Source: Okeania sp. SIO3B5
GTDB lineage: Bacteria > Cyanobacteriota > Cyanobacteriia > Cyanobacteriales > Microcoleaceae
Length of the DNA: 41,508 bases
Reading direction: 5' to 3'
NCBI RefSeq assembly: GCF_010692555.1
Contig: NZ_JAAHHG010000023.1
Span: forward strand, 24,305-65,812
Positions 9,776-19,247 of the stretch are shown here, in pieces (position 1 is the first letter of the stretch; every line of letters starts with the position of its first letter). Under the pieces are notes generated by a model. That model was not told the DNA's origin. It saw only the letters and a program-made list of their open reading frames with translations, and made no database searches. Made by a program: the position numbers and the translations under genes.

Positions 9776-9817
9776 AGAGAAGGCATTTGCCACTCGCCAA
9801 ATTTGCATCGCCTTCTC
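9771..9817 (-). terminator. Hairpin with T-run after the small exported-protein gene
   Basis: Perfect 8-bp arms GAGAAGGC (9777-9784) and GCCTTCTC (9810-9817), with partial pairing inside the 25-nt loop, followed on the minus strand by TTTTGT. It lies 23 bp past the stop codon of 9840-10301, which fits an intrinsic terminator; the long loop makes it only moderately convincing. Confidence 0.55.
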
Positions 9818-9839
9818 CTTGCAAAAAACAGAGATACGA

Positions 9840-10301
9840 TTATTTCTTCGTAACGCCCTGAATACTAGAATAGGGTTGAATCTTAGAGATGAACATTGTA
9901 CCAACATCTCCGTAACATTCAGAGTTAGGCTTGTTAAAGCTATAGACCATACTAATAGCATTGCGATACCTATTTATAACTCCCCTGTTTTTAGCGAAAG
10001 AATCTTCTGGGTTTTCTATAGGAGCTAATTTAAACCTTATAAAGTTGTTGTATTTACCTGACAATTTACCTTTGAAAACTCGCTCCGGGAAACACTTTGT
10101 GTTGCCTATCACCGAGATGCCGGACACATCGTTTCCTTCATTTTTGATGTCCATTTCTACTACACCATTGTAAGTAGGTGCATTTAGGCTAGTCCATGTT
10201 CCTATCCAGTAACCACTAAGATCTCCTTGGGTCTCGGCAGCTCTCACGGGAGAGGAAATTAACAATATTGAAACAAGAAAAATAATTATTGCGCGTATCA
10301 T
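9840..10301 (-). CDS. Small exported protein, function unknown
   Basis: 153 aa. A signal peptide is clear: MIRAIIIFLVSILLI, then SSPVRAAE with an AxA cut at about residue 22. The mature part begins GDLSGYWIGTWTS, like extracellular beta-barrel domains that open with GxWxGxW, and has two or three Cys. A good ribosome site (AAGGAG, 5 bp from ATG) supports the start. GC content appears a little higher than in neighbours. A hairpin terminator and an attC-like end follow. It may be imported; I do not recognise a named family. Confidence 0.75.
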   Translation of the reverse strand: MIRAIIIFLVSILLISSPVRAAETQGDLSGYWIGTWTSLNAPTYNGVVEMDIKNEGNDVSGISVIGNTKCFPERVFKGKLSGKYNNFIRFKLAPIENPEDSFAKNRGVINRYRNAISMVYSFNKPNSECYGDVGTMFISKIQPYSSIQGVTKK

Positions 10302-10380
10302 TTTTGACTCCTTGAGGAATGTTTAAGTTGACTAAGCTTTAACTCACGCCATCTTTTCACTTGAGGGCGAGTTAATGTAG

Positions 10381-10402
10381 GTTAGATCAAGTAAGGTCTA
10401 AC
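10381..10402. promoter_or_regulatory. Inverted repeat GTTAGA-N10-TCTAAC
   Basis: Perfect 6-bp arms about 80-100 bp upstream of the start of 9840-10301. The position suits an operator, or it may be part of a recombination boundary. Nothing further was seen in the rest of 10302-10530. Confidence 0.3.
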
Positions 10403-10530
10403 TTAGAATTATCTTGCGTTTGCAGTACAATATTCTGTATGGCTTTACCTATACCATAAATTACCGATCAATGTCAATTCCTTCGTACTTTCCATCTGAA
10501 TCTGCTCCTTATACTTGAGAATTTACTGTG

Positions 10531-10693
10531 GTTAAATTTATTAGACTATGAGGAAAATTGGGGATTATTGGCAGAAAATAATAATCTCTTTCCTGTGATT
10601 ATTATGACTTACTTAAAAAGTCAAGAAACTAGGAAAAATTCTATCATTATTGTGGAGTTGATGAGCAGCTTCAAACTACAACTTTTATTTTGA
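10531..10693 (+). pseudogene. Fragment of a second Rpn-type nuclease gene
   Basis: It aligns with codons around 11136-11250 of the next gene: LLDYEENWGLLAENNNLF, then PVIIMTYLKSQETRK, against LLDYEKNWELLAESNNPF and SVVIMAYLKSKETRK. One extra base near 10538 breaks the frame, and TGA 10691-10693 ends it 1 bp before the intact gene starts. It is the leftover of a tandem duplicate. Confidence 0.85.
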
Positions 10694-10694
10694 T

Positions 10695-11672
10695 ATGGAA
10701 AATCAAACTCAAGGAGAATATGATAGTCCTTGGAAAGAAGCATTAGATGTTTACTTTCCGGAATTTATGGCTTTCTTTTTTACTGATGCTTACCAAGAAA
10801 TTGACTGGGAAAAAGGCTATGAAACTTTGGATAAAGAATTTCAACAAATTGTTCAAGATGCTAATTTAGGCAAACGTTTAGCAGATAAATTAGTTAAAGT
10901 CTGGCTAAAAAATAGTCAAGAAACTATTATCTTGATTCATACAGAAATACAAGGGCAATATGAAAGTAATTTTGCCGAAAGAATGTATGTTTATCATTAC
11001 CGCATCTATGATAAGTATCGGTTGAAAAATACAGAAGTCGTAAGTTTAGCTGTATTGGGAGATGACAAGAAAAAATGGCGGCCAAGAAAATATAGTTATA
11101 GTCGTTGGGGTTGTCAATTAAAATTGAAATTTCCTATAGTTAAATTGTTAGACTATGAGAAAAATTGGGAATTACTAGCTGAAAGTAATAATCCTTTTTC
11201 TGTGGTTATTATGGCTTACTTAAAAAGCAAGGAAACTCGGAAAGCTCCTCTCATTAGATTGGAAAGTAAGTTGACTTTGGTGCGTTTACTATATGAGAGG
11301 GGTTACAGTAGAGAAATGGTGATTCAGTTGTTCAGATTAATAGACTGGATGATGATTTTGCCAGAAGAATTGAAAAGACAATTTCAAACAGAAGTGTATA
11401 ATTATGAGGAGGAAAAAAAGATGCCTTATATTACCAGTATAGAGGAGATTGGTCTGGAAAAAGGGGAACAGATTGGTTTGGAAAAAGGGGAACTCAAATC
11501 TACAAAAGAATCAATCATCACAGTGTTAGAAACTAGGTTTGAAAATGTACCTACGAATATTGTTGATGCTGTTAATGAAATTGATAATATTCAGTCACTC
11601 AAACAGTTAACTAGAACTGCTGTTTTAATTGATTCTTTGGAAAGTTTTGCCCACGTTTTATCTCAGAAATAG
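10695..11672 (+). CDS. Rpn/PD-(D/E)XK nuclease family protein (transposase-like)
   Basis: 325 aa, similar to the cyanobacterial proteins annotated as Rpn-family recombination-promoting nucleases or putative transposases. The N-terminal nuclease core shows EWKxxxD-like residues (WKEALDVYFPEF) and IILIHTEIQGQ, where E-x-Q is the family form of the active-site strand. The middle is helical. Near residue 250 a short in-frame repeat IGLEKGEQ / IGLEKGEL appears, a stretch that varies in copy number in this family. A duplicate fragment sits directly upstream. The ATG follows the TGA of that fragment. Confidence 0.8.
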   Translation: MENQTQGEYDSPWKEALDVYFPEFMAFFFTDAYQEIDWEKGYETLDKEFQQIVQDANLGKRLADKLVKVWLKNSQETIILIHTEIQGQYESNFAERMYVYHYRIYDKYRLKNTEVVSLAVLGDDKKKWRPRKYSYSRWGCQLKLKFPIVKLLDYEKNWELLAESNNPFSVVIMAYLKSKETRKAPLIRLESKLTLVRLLYERGYSREMVIQLFRLIDWMMILPEELKRQFQTEVYNYEEEKKMPYITSIEEIGLEKGEQIGLEKGELKSTKESIITVLETRFENVPTNIVDAVNEIDNIQSLKQLTRTAVLIDSLESFAHVLSQK

Positions 11673-11687
11673 ATAATCTTAATATGT

Positions 11688-11782
11688 GTAAGTATTCAGC
11701 CGTCAGTTATTAGCTATTGCTTTTAGTTAAAGCCTTTTTTTTAATCCCACTTAGAGGCAACAGCTAATAGCTGAATACTTAT
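11688..11782. mobile_element. Family B element, short and old copy
   Basis: It starts GTAAGTATTCAGC and ends GCTGAATACTTAT, the family B terminal repeat with one changed base. The interior keeps the AGCTATTGCTTTTAG block. The flanks show no target duplication, so it is probably old. It occupies the gap between the nuclease gene and the Abi-alpha gene. Confidence 0.7.
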
Positions 11783-11828
11783 TTGGACAAGGGAACCTTA
11801 GACTAAAATTGAATGAACATACCTAGTT

Positions 11829-12521
11829 CTACTCCTCCAGGCTAAAAGATGGATCGGTAACAGCCTTCAAAAATTCTTCTCCAAATAAGGTTAAAGACCA
11901 ATTACTTTCAGAGCTACGAACTAAATGTAGATTTTTAAGATGTTCTCTATGAAAATCAGTTTCTTCCCTTAAAGATAAAGATATAGTTCCTATTCCTAAC
12001 AGCAAGCTAACTGTTATTGATTTTATGGCTCTTTTGATTTTATCTTTCTGGTTTTTTTCGGCTATTTCCAGAAACACAACTGCATCTTCATAACTCAATC
12101 TCTCTAGTACACGAGGAAATTCGGGATGAACTTGACCTCCTAAAAATTCATTGGCAATCAAGTTAGCCCATATTTCCCTAAAACCTTCATCAGTTTCAAT
12201 AGATGACTTTTCTATTGCATCAATAAGGACAACAGACTTTACTCTTTTGTTTGTTCCTGTGTCTGTATTTTTTGTTTGATCAATTTTCTTTTGGGCGCGT
12301 TGAATAGTATCTGCTGCATATACTTTTTGGGCTTCAACCATTCCATCAAACTTGGCCTCGATCAATCTTCCAAGACCCGAAGTTGTTGCAGTCAAGGGAG
12401 AAATAGTTTTGGAAAAAGTATCGCACGCAGTATCTACAAGCTTTTTCCATACAGTATCAGGAATGGCTTGAGCTAGTTTTCCTATCCCTACCAAATCTAG
12501 ACCTGTAGTTTCTTCAGGCAT
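11829..12521 (-). CDS. DUF4393/Abi-alpha family protein
   Basis: 230 aa. Resembles the Abi-alpha (DUF4393) proteins, some linked to abortive phage infection: LIEAKFDGM, a basic coiled region, then the signature-like stretch DEGFREIWANLIANEF (119-134) and HPEFPRVLERLSYEDAVV (about 141-158). A hydrophobic piece (VSLLLGIGTISLSL, ~176-189) and a C-terminal winged-helix-like end (NWSLTLFGEEFLKAV) follow. It starts 9 bp after the DUF433 gene stops, so the two are probably one transcript. The family call rests on motif resemblance; the defence role is inferred. Confidence 0.6.
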   Translation of the reverse strand: MPEETTGLDLVGIGKLAQAIPDTVWKKLVDTACDTFSKTISPLTATTSGLGRLIEAKFDGMVEAQKVYAADTIQRAQKKIDQTKNTDTGTNKRVKSVVLIDAIEKSSIETDEGFREIWANLIANEFLGGQVHPEFPRVLERLSYEDAVVFLEIAEKNQKDKIKRAIKSITVSLLLGIGTISLSLREETDFHREHLKNLHLVRSSESNWSLTLFGEEFLKAVTDPSFSLEE

Positions 12522-12530
12522 AAGATATCT

Positions 12531-12776
12531 TTATTGATATGGTTTAAGTCTATCTAACTTGTAATTATATCGTAGTTGATTATGGTCAGCGGCAAATTCT
12601 AAACAAGCTTTAATATCTTCTTCTGTCAGCTCTGGAAAGTCATCAATAATTTCAGTAATGGACATCCCGGATGCTAGCCAACCCAGAACATCGTAAATTG
12701 TAATTCGCATTCCACGAATACAAGGCTTTCCCCCACGCTTATCTGGTTCAATGGTAATTATGTCGCGATCGCTCAT
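12531..12776 (-). CDS. DUF433 antitoxin-like protein
   Basis: 81 aa when started at ATG 12776 (MSDRDIITIEPDKRGGKPC). An in-frame TTG at 12797 would add 7 residues but has no support. The DUF433 pattern is complete: GGKPCIRGMRITIYDVL, then ASGMSITEIIDDFPELTEED and IKACLEFAADH. DUF433 proteins carry an HTH and usually precede a DUF5615 PIN-like toxin. Here the next gene is the Abi-alpha protein. A HIP1 site (12764-12771) overlaps the first codons. Confidence 0.85.
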   Translation of the reverse strand: MSDRDIITIEPDKRGGKPCIRGMRITIYDVLGWLASGMSITEIIDDFPELTEEDIKACLEFAADHNQLRYNYKLDRLKPYQ

Positions 12777-12945
12777 AATCAAATTTATCTGTCCCAAAGC
12801 CTGATGAACAAGTAGCTTTTCAAAATCATCATAGAGATTTTATCGAATATTATAGATTACAGTGGCTAAATCATTTACTGACTACTCCCTACTCCCTAAA
12901 CCGAAATAAATAAGAACTTTAGTTTATCAAGTTGGAAACTGATGT

Positions 12946-13989
12946 ATGTCTAATCTTGTGAAACTCTTAAATTTTACAGCTCACCCACAGTTAGAAAAGT
13001 CATTAGGATATAAATCTAACCATTCCTGGGTAGCTTTTCACTGGGAACCAGAAATTAACCAAGTTATGTACAATGACGGTAAAAATATCGGTGCTGGTAT
13101 TACTGTTGCTTGGCAGATTTTTATTCAGCATCCTCTGGTAAATTCTCAAGTCAAAGATTATCAGTTAAATGAAACTGATAAATATTGGTTAATTGTAGAT
13201 AGACAAAATAGAAATTTATATGTAGGAACAGCAAAAATTGTTTCTACTATGTTAGAACAACCAGAAAGTTTAAATTTATTAGCTTGTCTGGATGAAAAAG
13301 CAGATGTAGTTTCTGACTTTAGTCAAAATTTTAATTATTCTCCAAAGAAACGACTAAGGATAAACTTATTTGACCAAAATATTAAATCTTTAATTGTTAT
13401 AACTGCCAGTGTTTTAATAGCTAGTATTACTTTTGGTAGCTGGTTATTAATGAGGTCAAGATTTAAACAGCAAGCTAATCAAAATGAAGTTCCTATAGCA
13501 GTTGTTAATAGCGTTGCCTGTGGTGTTGGAGGTAGTAATGATTTTTCATCTTTTTTTAAGACCTCTAATGGAGAGAAGGAGTTACACTTGGTAGGTGTTT
13601 ATGAAGCACGCTCAGATCATCATGGTGGATATCATCCTACAGGCACCATTAATGTCAAAATAGAACGTAAAAATCAACCTGTAATTTTAGCTATCTCTTC
13701 CTACGAACCTGTACATTGGAATATTACTTTGGATAAAGAAGTTAAATTAGAGAAAGTAATTATTAATGGATACCATGACCAAGAAATTTCCGGTATTTCT
13801 GGGATACCCATAGAAGAGTTTAGTTATCAAGGGACAGGTAGCTATCTTGGTAAATTTGCCTATCAGTGGGATAAATTTCACCATCATCCTAGTACTGCCT
13901 CATTAGTAACTAAACTTGAGCAAATTACTAATACTAATTTAACTTCTTTTCAAGGGTGTTATCGAGGAACAAATTTTACAATTAAATAA
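12946..13989 (+). CDS. Single-pass membrane protein, function unknown
   Basis: 347 aa. Residues 1-~146 look cytoplasmic and globular (LGYKSNHSWVAFHWEPE, IVDRQNRNLYVG). A single helix spans about 148-169 and a basic KQQANQNE stretch follows. The ~175-residue C-terminal domain is beta-rich: HLVGVYEARSDHHGGYHP, then NQPVILAISSYEPVHWNI and EKVIINGYHDQEISG, a pattern I have seen in uncharacterised bacterial and eukaryotic proteins, where it forms a stand-alone domain. Several His (DHHGGYH, KFHHHP) could bind metal; this is inference. It is convergent with the ATPase at 14110. Confidence 0.7.
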   Translation: MSNLVKLLNFTAHPQLEKSLGYKSNHSWVAFHWEPEINQVMYNDGKNIGAGITVAWQIFIQHPLVNSQVKDYQLNETDKYWLIVDRQNRNLYVGTAKIVSTMLEQPESLNLLACLDEKADVVSDFSQNFNYSPKKRLRINLFDQNIKSLIVITASVLIASITFGSWLLMRSRFKQQANQNEVPIAVVNSVACGVGGSNDFSSFFKTSNGEKELHLVGVYEARSDHHGGYHPTGTINVKIERKNQPVILAISSYEPVHWNITLDKEVKLEKVIINGYHDQEISGISGIPIEEFSYQGTGSYLGKFAYQWDKFHHHPSTASLVTKLEQITNTNLTSFQGCYRGTNFTIK

Positions 13990-14109
13990 ACGAAATACAG
14001 AAGTAGACAATAAAAACAAAGAAAGGTAAACAAAAAAAATTAAATTCCCAGACTTACATTAATATCTGGGAAGTTACAAAAATTATAGGTGCAAACATAA
14101 TTACTAAAA

Positions 14110-14895
14110 TTACAAAATATTATCTGATAGTTGTTTGTTTTCCTGTACAACCCCATCTTCAAGATAAACTACTCTATCAGCAGAACTTACTATTCTAGGA
14201 TCGTGAGTTACCATTAACACTGTACAATCACCTTCTTTGGCCAGACGACGCAATAATTCAATAACTGTATGACCACTGTGAGAATCTAACGCTGCTGTTG
14301 GTTCATCGGCCATGATTACTCTAGGACTTCCACATAGTGCGCGGGCGATCGCCACTCTTTGTTTTTGGCCACCAGATAAATCTCTTGGATGTAGTTTGGC
14401 CTGGGGCGCTAGTCCTACTTGCTCTAAAAGTATCTGAGCTTCATGTTTTGCTGCCTTACCTTTGATACCCTTCATATTAAGAGCCACTTCTATATTTTCT
14501 CTCGCCGTCAATGCCGGGAACAAGTTAAACCCCTGAAAGATAAAGCCGATATTCTTAAGTCTAAACTTGGCTAGCTGGCTTCTGGACATTTTAGTAATTT
14601 CTTGTCCCAGGAGACAGACTCTACCAGATGTGGGTGTTAATAATCCTGCTAAAATCGACAGCAAAGTAGTTTTACCAGAACCAGATGGTCCCATCAATAA
14701 CTGGACATCACCTTTGTTTACTGTCAAGTCAATATTTTTTAGTACCTGGTATGACTGTTTTCCAGATTGGTATGTCATTGTCAACCCACAAGCCATAATT
14801 GCTGATGTGTTCAATTTAGCAATATCTCTATAAGTGCAGACATCAGGGCTTTTAGTTTTGGTTGCGGCAGCCATGTACATATTGAAAGTGGTCAT
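14110..14895 (-). CDS. ABC transporter ATPase, DevA/LolD/MacB type
   Basis: 261-aa ATP-binding subunit. Motifs: GPSGSGKTTLL (Walker A), Q-loop FIFQGFNLFPALT, signature LSGGQKQRVAIARAL, Walker B VIMADEPTAALDS, and VTHDPRI (H-loop). The LolD/MacB subgroup is shown by ENIEVALNM and the ALDS...VMVTHD spacing. In heterocystous cyanobacteria the close relative DevA works with DevB and DevC in glycolipid export. No membrane-fusion or permease partner is nearby: the 2.2 kb upstream is gene-less. The ~33-residue N-terminal extension is unusual and M34 (IMACGLTM) is an alternative start. Confidence 0.88.
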   Translation of the reverse strand: MTTFNMYMAAATKTKSPDVCTYRDIAKLNTSAIMACGLTMTYQSGKQSYQVLKNIDLTVNKGDVQLLMGPSGSGKTTLLSILAGLLTPTSGRVCLLGQEITKMSRSQLAKFRLKNIGFIFQGFNLFPALTARENIEVALNMKGIKGKAAKHEAQILLEQVGLAPQAKLHPRDLSGGQKQRVAIARALCGSPRVIMADEPTAALDSHSGHTVIELLRRLAKEGDCTVLMVTHDPRIVSSADRVVYLEDGVVQENKQLSDNIL

Positions 14896-15710
14896 AGTGT
14901 AACTTTATAGTAAGCTAGAGTGTTTCGGGGGTAGAGGAATATACCTCTGGTAATTTTTGTTTATGCAAGCATTATTGTACGAATGCCTTTAGGTTACCCT
15001 ATTTTTGGCTTTGGACATAATTATAATTGAATTTCTAATTGGAAAATTTTAGTTACATCTGAGTGAGTAATTCAAATATCATGGCCTTTGACCTGAAGAG
15101 AAACTTTATGTAGTTTCATCAAATTTTATTTTAACCTAATCAGCCCTAAAATAAGAGATCAAATTGAATAAGTAGATACTATTTGCTGAGAATTGAATGA
15201 GAATAAACTCTTTAAATAGTTATCAGCTAAATATTTTAGTCTTTGAGTATATTCTTCATTTCTGCCTGATTCAATTTCGGATTGCTCAATGTTTGACTTC
15301 AAAAATATGAATCTTGATGGCTCAAGTTAAGGTGATTGGCATAATTTTATCCTACACCTTTAACAAAAATTATAGTCCTAATTTGACGCTTTTGCTTCAC
15401 AAAGTTTTTTTGACATCCAGGATTTAATTATTAATACAGGTACGAGTATGACTCTGTGTTGAAACTATTAATATAAGTATATTCAACAATTAATAAATAA
15501 GTAATGGACCGACCGGAAAGATAAATATTTAGAAATAAAAAAGATTGAATTCTGATTTTGCCAGAGGTATGTGCTGGATGAATAAGTTATTGATGATTAG
15601 TTTAACTCAATTCAATATAACATATTTGCGAACTTATAGTAGAAGATTAATTATGGTATAAAAAATAGCAGATGTTAATTAAAATTTATGCTTTTTTATA
15701 AAGATAAAAA
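14896..15710. other. Gene-less AT-rich stretch
   Basis: About 0.8 kb upstream of the ATPase gene with no convincing reading frame, RNA gene or long repeat. The promoter of 14110-14895 must be near 14900-15000, but I cannot place it. Confidence 0.6.
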
Positions 15711-15837
15711 GGGTGCATCTCATATTTGCAAAAATACTTTTTTCCTATATATTCCCTGTTTCCTGTTCCCTGTTCCCTGTTCCCTGTTCCCTAAAAGCGA
15801 TAAATTTTTGGCTTTATTCACGCATTGAGATGCACCC
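15711..15837. mobile_element. 127-bp MITE with 12-bp TIR and perfect 8-bp target duplication
   Basis: Ends are GGGTGCATCTCA (15711-15722) and TGAGATGCACCC (15826-15837), perfectly inverted. GATAAAAA lies directly on both sides (15703-15710 and 15838-15845). The inside has a CCTGTTC microsatellite and no gene. The 8-bp duplication with a GGG-starting end fits several IS families; IS1595-like is one guess. Confidence 0.9.
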
Positions 15838-16129
15838 GATAAAAAATATTTATTCAAGATAGTTATAGAATATTTAAAAGTATAAATAATAGTCATATTC
15901 ACTTAAAAAATGTCACAAATAATTGGTGGAATGGGCATCTTGGTGGAATGGGCATCTTGCTTGTTTATATTTTCCCGTTCCTGATATTTTCGGGACAGGC
16001 AGGATGCCTGCCCCCAATTGCCACTTATATTCATCCTGCTCCTCAGCAATACCTAGCTTTGAAGTACCTCAAGTATTACTTTTGAGTTCTGATTTTTGAG
16101 TTCTGACTTTAGTGAAACGGTCTTATAGC

Positions 16130-16880
16130 ATTTCTCAAAAGTTTTGCTACATTTCTTTGGGAGTAGGGAGTAGGGAGTAGGGAGTAGAGATTCAATAATT
16201 GATAATTGATAATGGATAATTGATAATTACCTCTCCCTAAAAGGAAGAGGATTGAATCAAAGGAAAATATTTTCTTGTTTCTCCTTTAAAGGAGAGGCTT
16301 TAAACCTTAATTATTCGGTAAGGTTTAAAGGCATAAGATATTTTGGATTAATGCCGATAATCCTCTACATTCATTACTGAATTATTATTATTACTTAATA
16401 ACTGAAGTCGCATTGGAAGTATAGCATTATTTTTAGGAGTTGGTCTTAGGTCTGATAGTCTTCAGAAGCGTAATGGTATACAGCAAAAAGGAATACTAGG
16501 CACGGAAGCAAGATGTTCCCACTGCCGTACTTCCTAACAAATATTGCCGGATAATGCACCACCACTTATGCAATGTCCCTACTACTACCAGCTCTCAACA
16601 AGACGTAGCAAAAATATATGATATTTGGTTTTATACCAAGCATGAAAAAAGAATGCTTCACTTAAATGACACTTCAATTATTAAGTAATTTAATACAGAC
16701 TGAATAAATTTTTTGATAACTTAGTACGCCAGTTATTGTTAATTATTCTTATGTTTACTTCTCCCTGTAGGGACGTTGCATGCAACTTCCCTACTCTCCT
16801 ACTCAAGAAGATGTAGCAAAAATGCGTGAGATTTGATATTAGAGGGGGAAAGCTTTAAACTCAATTTTTCGGTAAACTGT
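16130..16880. repeat. Cluster of dispersed repeats upstream of glyS
   Basis: In order: a CAAAAGTTTTGCTACATTTCTT block with GGGAGTA microsatellite (16130-16190); a TTACC...GGTAA repeat copy (about 16200-16330); an inverted relative of the 40201-40375 element (16330-16440); a second copy of that family (16633-16840, ATACCAA at the left end, GATTTGATAT at the right); and a truncated GCTTTAAACTCAATTTTTCGGTAA end (16850-16876). 15838-16130 and 16880-17086 hold only short repeats such as TTTTGACTTTTGA. Confidence 0.7.
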
Positions 16881-17086
16881 TGTAATTAACAAATACCATT
16901 TCACTTAAAAAATGTCACATCACAAATAGTTGGTAAATGATGAAGTCAAATAATAAACTGAAATTACTATATAAGAGTAGAAGTTTTAAGTACTTAAAAT
17001 ATCACTTTTAAATTTTGACTTTTGAATTTTGACTTTTGATTTTAGTGAAACGGTATAATAATATCCAAATCTGTCAATATTTTGCT

Positions 17087-19246
17087 ATGCCTACATTTTT
17101 ATTAGAAATTGGTACAGAAGAATTACCCGCAACTTTTGTCTCTGAAGCAATATCACAGTGGGAAAAACTTATCCCTACTGCCTTGAGTGAGGCATACTTA
17201 ACAAATGATGGGATTAAAATATATGCCACACCCAGACGTTTAGCTGTTGTCATCAACAGTTTACCTACTCAACAACCAGACCGAGAAGAAGAAATTAAAG
17301 GTCCTCCGGCAAAGGCAGCTTTTAAAGACGGTAAACCGACAAAAGCAGCAGAAGGCTTTGCTAGAAAACAAGAAATAGAATTAAAAGACCTAGAAATACG
17401 CCCGACTGAAAAAGGTGATTTTGTTTTCGTCAATAAAAAAATTCAGGGTAAACAAACAGCAGAAATTCTTATCAAATTAGTACCTGAATGGATTAATAAA
17501 CTTGAAGGTAAAAGATTTATGCGTTGGGCAGATGGAGATATTAAATTTCCTCGTCCTATTCGATGGTTAGTCACATTATTAGATGGGGAAATATTGCCGA
17601 TAAATTTAGAAAATGGCTCTGAGATAATTACTTCGGATCGTGTATCCTACGGACATCGAGTTTTACATCCTGAATCTATTGAAATTGACCAGGCAAAAGA
17701 TTATGCAGAAGTATTGAAAAAGGCTTATATAGAAGTAGATTTTCAACAAAGAAAGAGTCAAATTGAACAGCAAATACAAACTGTAGCAAAAAAAGTTCAA
17801 GGAACAGCAGAAGTTCCGACAGAATTATTAGCAGAAGTTACAAATTTAGTCGAATGGCCGACAGCAGTAGTTGGTAAAATTGATGAAGATTTTTTGATTT
17901 TGCCCTCGGAAGTAACAACAACTGTTATGGTGACACATCAACGTTACTTTCCTGTTTTGAAATCAACAAATACTGATAAAGCTAAAGTTGAATTACTGCC
18001 ATATTTTATTACTATTTCTAATGGCGACCCGGAAAAGTCAGAGATTATTGCTAAAGGAAACGAACGAGTAATTAGAGCTAGATTAGCTGATGGGCAATTT
18101 TTCTATAAGGCAGATTTAGCTAAACCATTAGAAAGTTATTTACCTGAATTGGAAGCTGTAACATTCCAAGCCAAACTAGGTTCGGTGCGGAAAAAAGTAG
18201 AACGGATTGTTAATATAGCTAAGTTAATAGCTGAACAGTTAAAAATCAGTCAAGAAGAAAGCAAAAATATAGAAAGGGCAGCCCTACTTTGCAAAGCTGA
18301 TTTAGTAACTCAAATGGTTTATGAATTTCCTGAACTCCAGGGAATAATGGGAGAAAAATATGCCCGTGCTTGTGGGGAAAATGAAGCCGTAGCAATGGCA
18401 ATTTTTGAACATTATTTGCCTAGAGGTGCTGGAGATATTTTACCGGAAAGTATTAGCGGTCAAGTTGTGAGTTTGGCAGATAAACTTGATACTTTGGTAA
18501 GTATTTTTGGATTGGGAATGTTACCTACAGGTTCCTCCGATCCCTTCGCTTTACGTCGGGCAGCAAATGCAGTGGTTAATATTACTTGGTCAGCCGAATT
18601 ACCAATAAATTTACATCAGTTATTAGCACAGATTGCTGTAGATTTTACGAAATTTTATACCGAAGCAGATTCAGAGCTATTGCCACAATTATATGATTTC
18701 TTCTTGCAGCGAATTAGAACAATTTTACAAGAAGAAAAAAATCTTGATTATGATTTGGTAAATGCAGTGTTAGGAAATAATGATTCTGAATATACTGAAC
18801 GGGCATTAAAAGATTTATTAGATGTACGAAATCGGGCAATTTTCTTACAAAATATTCGGCAAAATGGTCTGCTTGACCAAATCTATGAAACTGTTAATCG
18901 TTCAACTCGTTTGGCTGCTCAAGGTGAGTTGGATAAAATACAACTTGCACCTGAAAAAGTTGTGGATTTAAACTTGTTTAAAAGTGAATCAGAATTAGCA
19001 TTTTATAATGCTTTAGTTGACTTAGTTCCCCAAACAAAAGTATCTCAAGAAACTAGAAATTATCAACAGTTAGTAGATGCTTTGGCAAAAATTGCCCCAA
19101 CTGTAAGTAACTTCTTTGATGGGCCGCAAAGTGTTTTAGTAATGGATTCTGACGCTAAAATTAAACAGAATCGATTAAATTTATTAGGGTTACTCCGTAA
19201 TAATGCACGGGTATTGGCAGACTTTGGAGAAATAGTTAAAAGCTAG
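17087..19246 (+). CDS. glyS: Glycyl-tRNA synthetase beta subunit
   Basis: Beta subunit of the bacterial alpha2beta2 GlyRS; charges tRNA-Gly together with GlyQ. With the start at ATG 17087 the product is 719 aa, normal for the family, and begins [15 protein letters not shown], the conserved GlyS N-terminus. An in-frame upstream start at 17036 would add 17 residues encoded by repeat DNA and is unlikely. Further motifs: [65 protein letters not shown] (HD region), and a C-terminal DALR-type anticodon domain. glyQ is not in the window. Confidence 0.96.
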   Translation: MPTFLLEIGTEELPATFVSEAISQWEKLIPTALSEAYLTNDGIKIYATPRRLAVVINSLPTQQPDREEEIKGPPAKAAFKDGKPTKAAEGFARKQEIELKDLEIRPTEKGDFVFVNKKIQGKQTAEILIKLVPEWINKLEGKRFMRWADGDIKFPRPIRWLVTLLDGEILPINLENGSEIITSDRVSYGHRVLHPESIEIDQAKDYAEVLKKAYIEVDFQQRKSQIEQQIQTVAKKVQGTAEVPTELLAEVTNLVEWPTAVVGKIDEDFLILPSEVTTTVMVTHQRYFPVLKSTNTDKAKVELLPYFITISNGDPEKSEIIAKGNERVIRARLADGQFFYKADLAKPLESYLPELEAVTFQAKLGSVRKKVERIVNIAKLIAEQLKISQEESKNIERAALLCKADLVTQMVYEFPELQGIMGEKYARACGENEAVAMAIFEHYLPRGAGDILPESISGQVVSLADKLDTLVSIFGLGMLPTGSSDPFALRRAANAVVNITWSAELPINLHQLLAQIAVDFTKFYTEADSELLPQLYDFFLQRIRTILQEEKNLDYDLVNAVLGNNDSEYTERALKDLLDVRNRAIFLQNIRQNGLLDQIYETVNRSTRLAAQGELDKIQLAPEKVVDLNLFKSESELAFYNALVDLVPQTKVSQETRNYQQLVDALAKIAPTVSNFFDGPQSVLVMDSDAKIKQNRLNLLGLLRNNARVLADFGEIVKS

Positions 19247-19247
19247 G

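Noticed and set aside
9704-10173. Other-frame open frames over the small exported-protein gene
   Set aside because: The minus-strand 9840-10301 frame has a signal peptide and AAGGAG; the others do not.
12777-12797. Longer DUF433 start at TTG 12797
   Set aside because: The family begins near MSDRDIIT; the extra seven codons have no ribosome site.
15720-15902. 60-codon minus-strand frame
   Set aside because: It runs through the CCTGTTC microsatellite of the 15711-15837 element and gives low-complexity NREQGTGNRKQG.
17036-17086. Longer GlyS start at 17036
   Set aside because: The extra 17 residues are encoded by repeat DNA and the family N-terminus begins at M17087.
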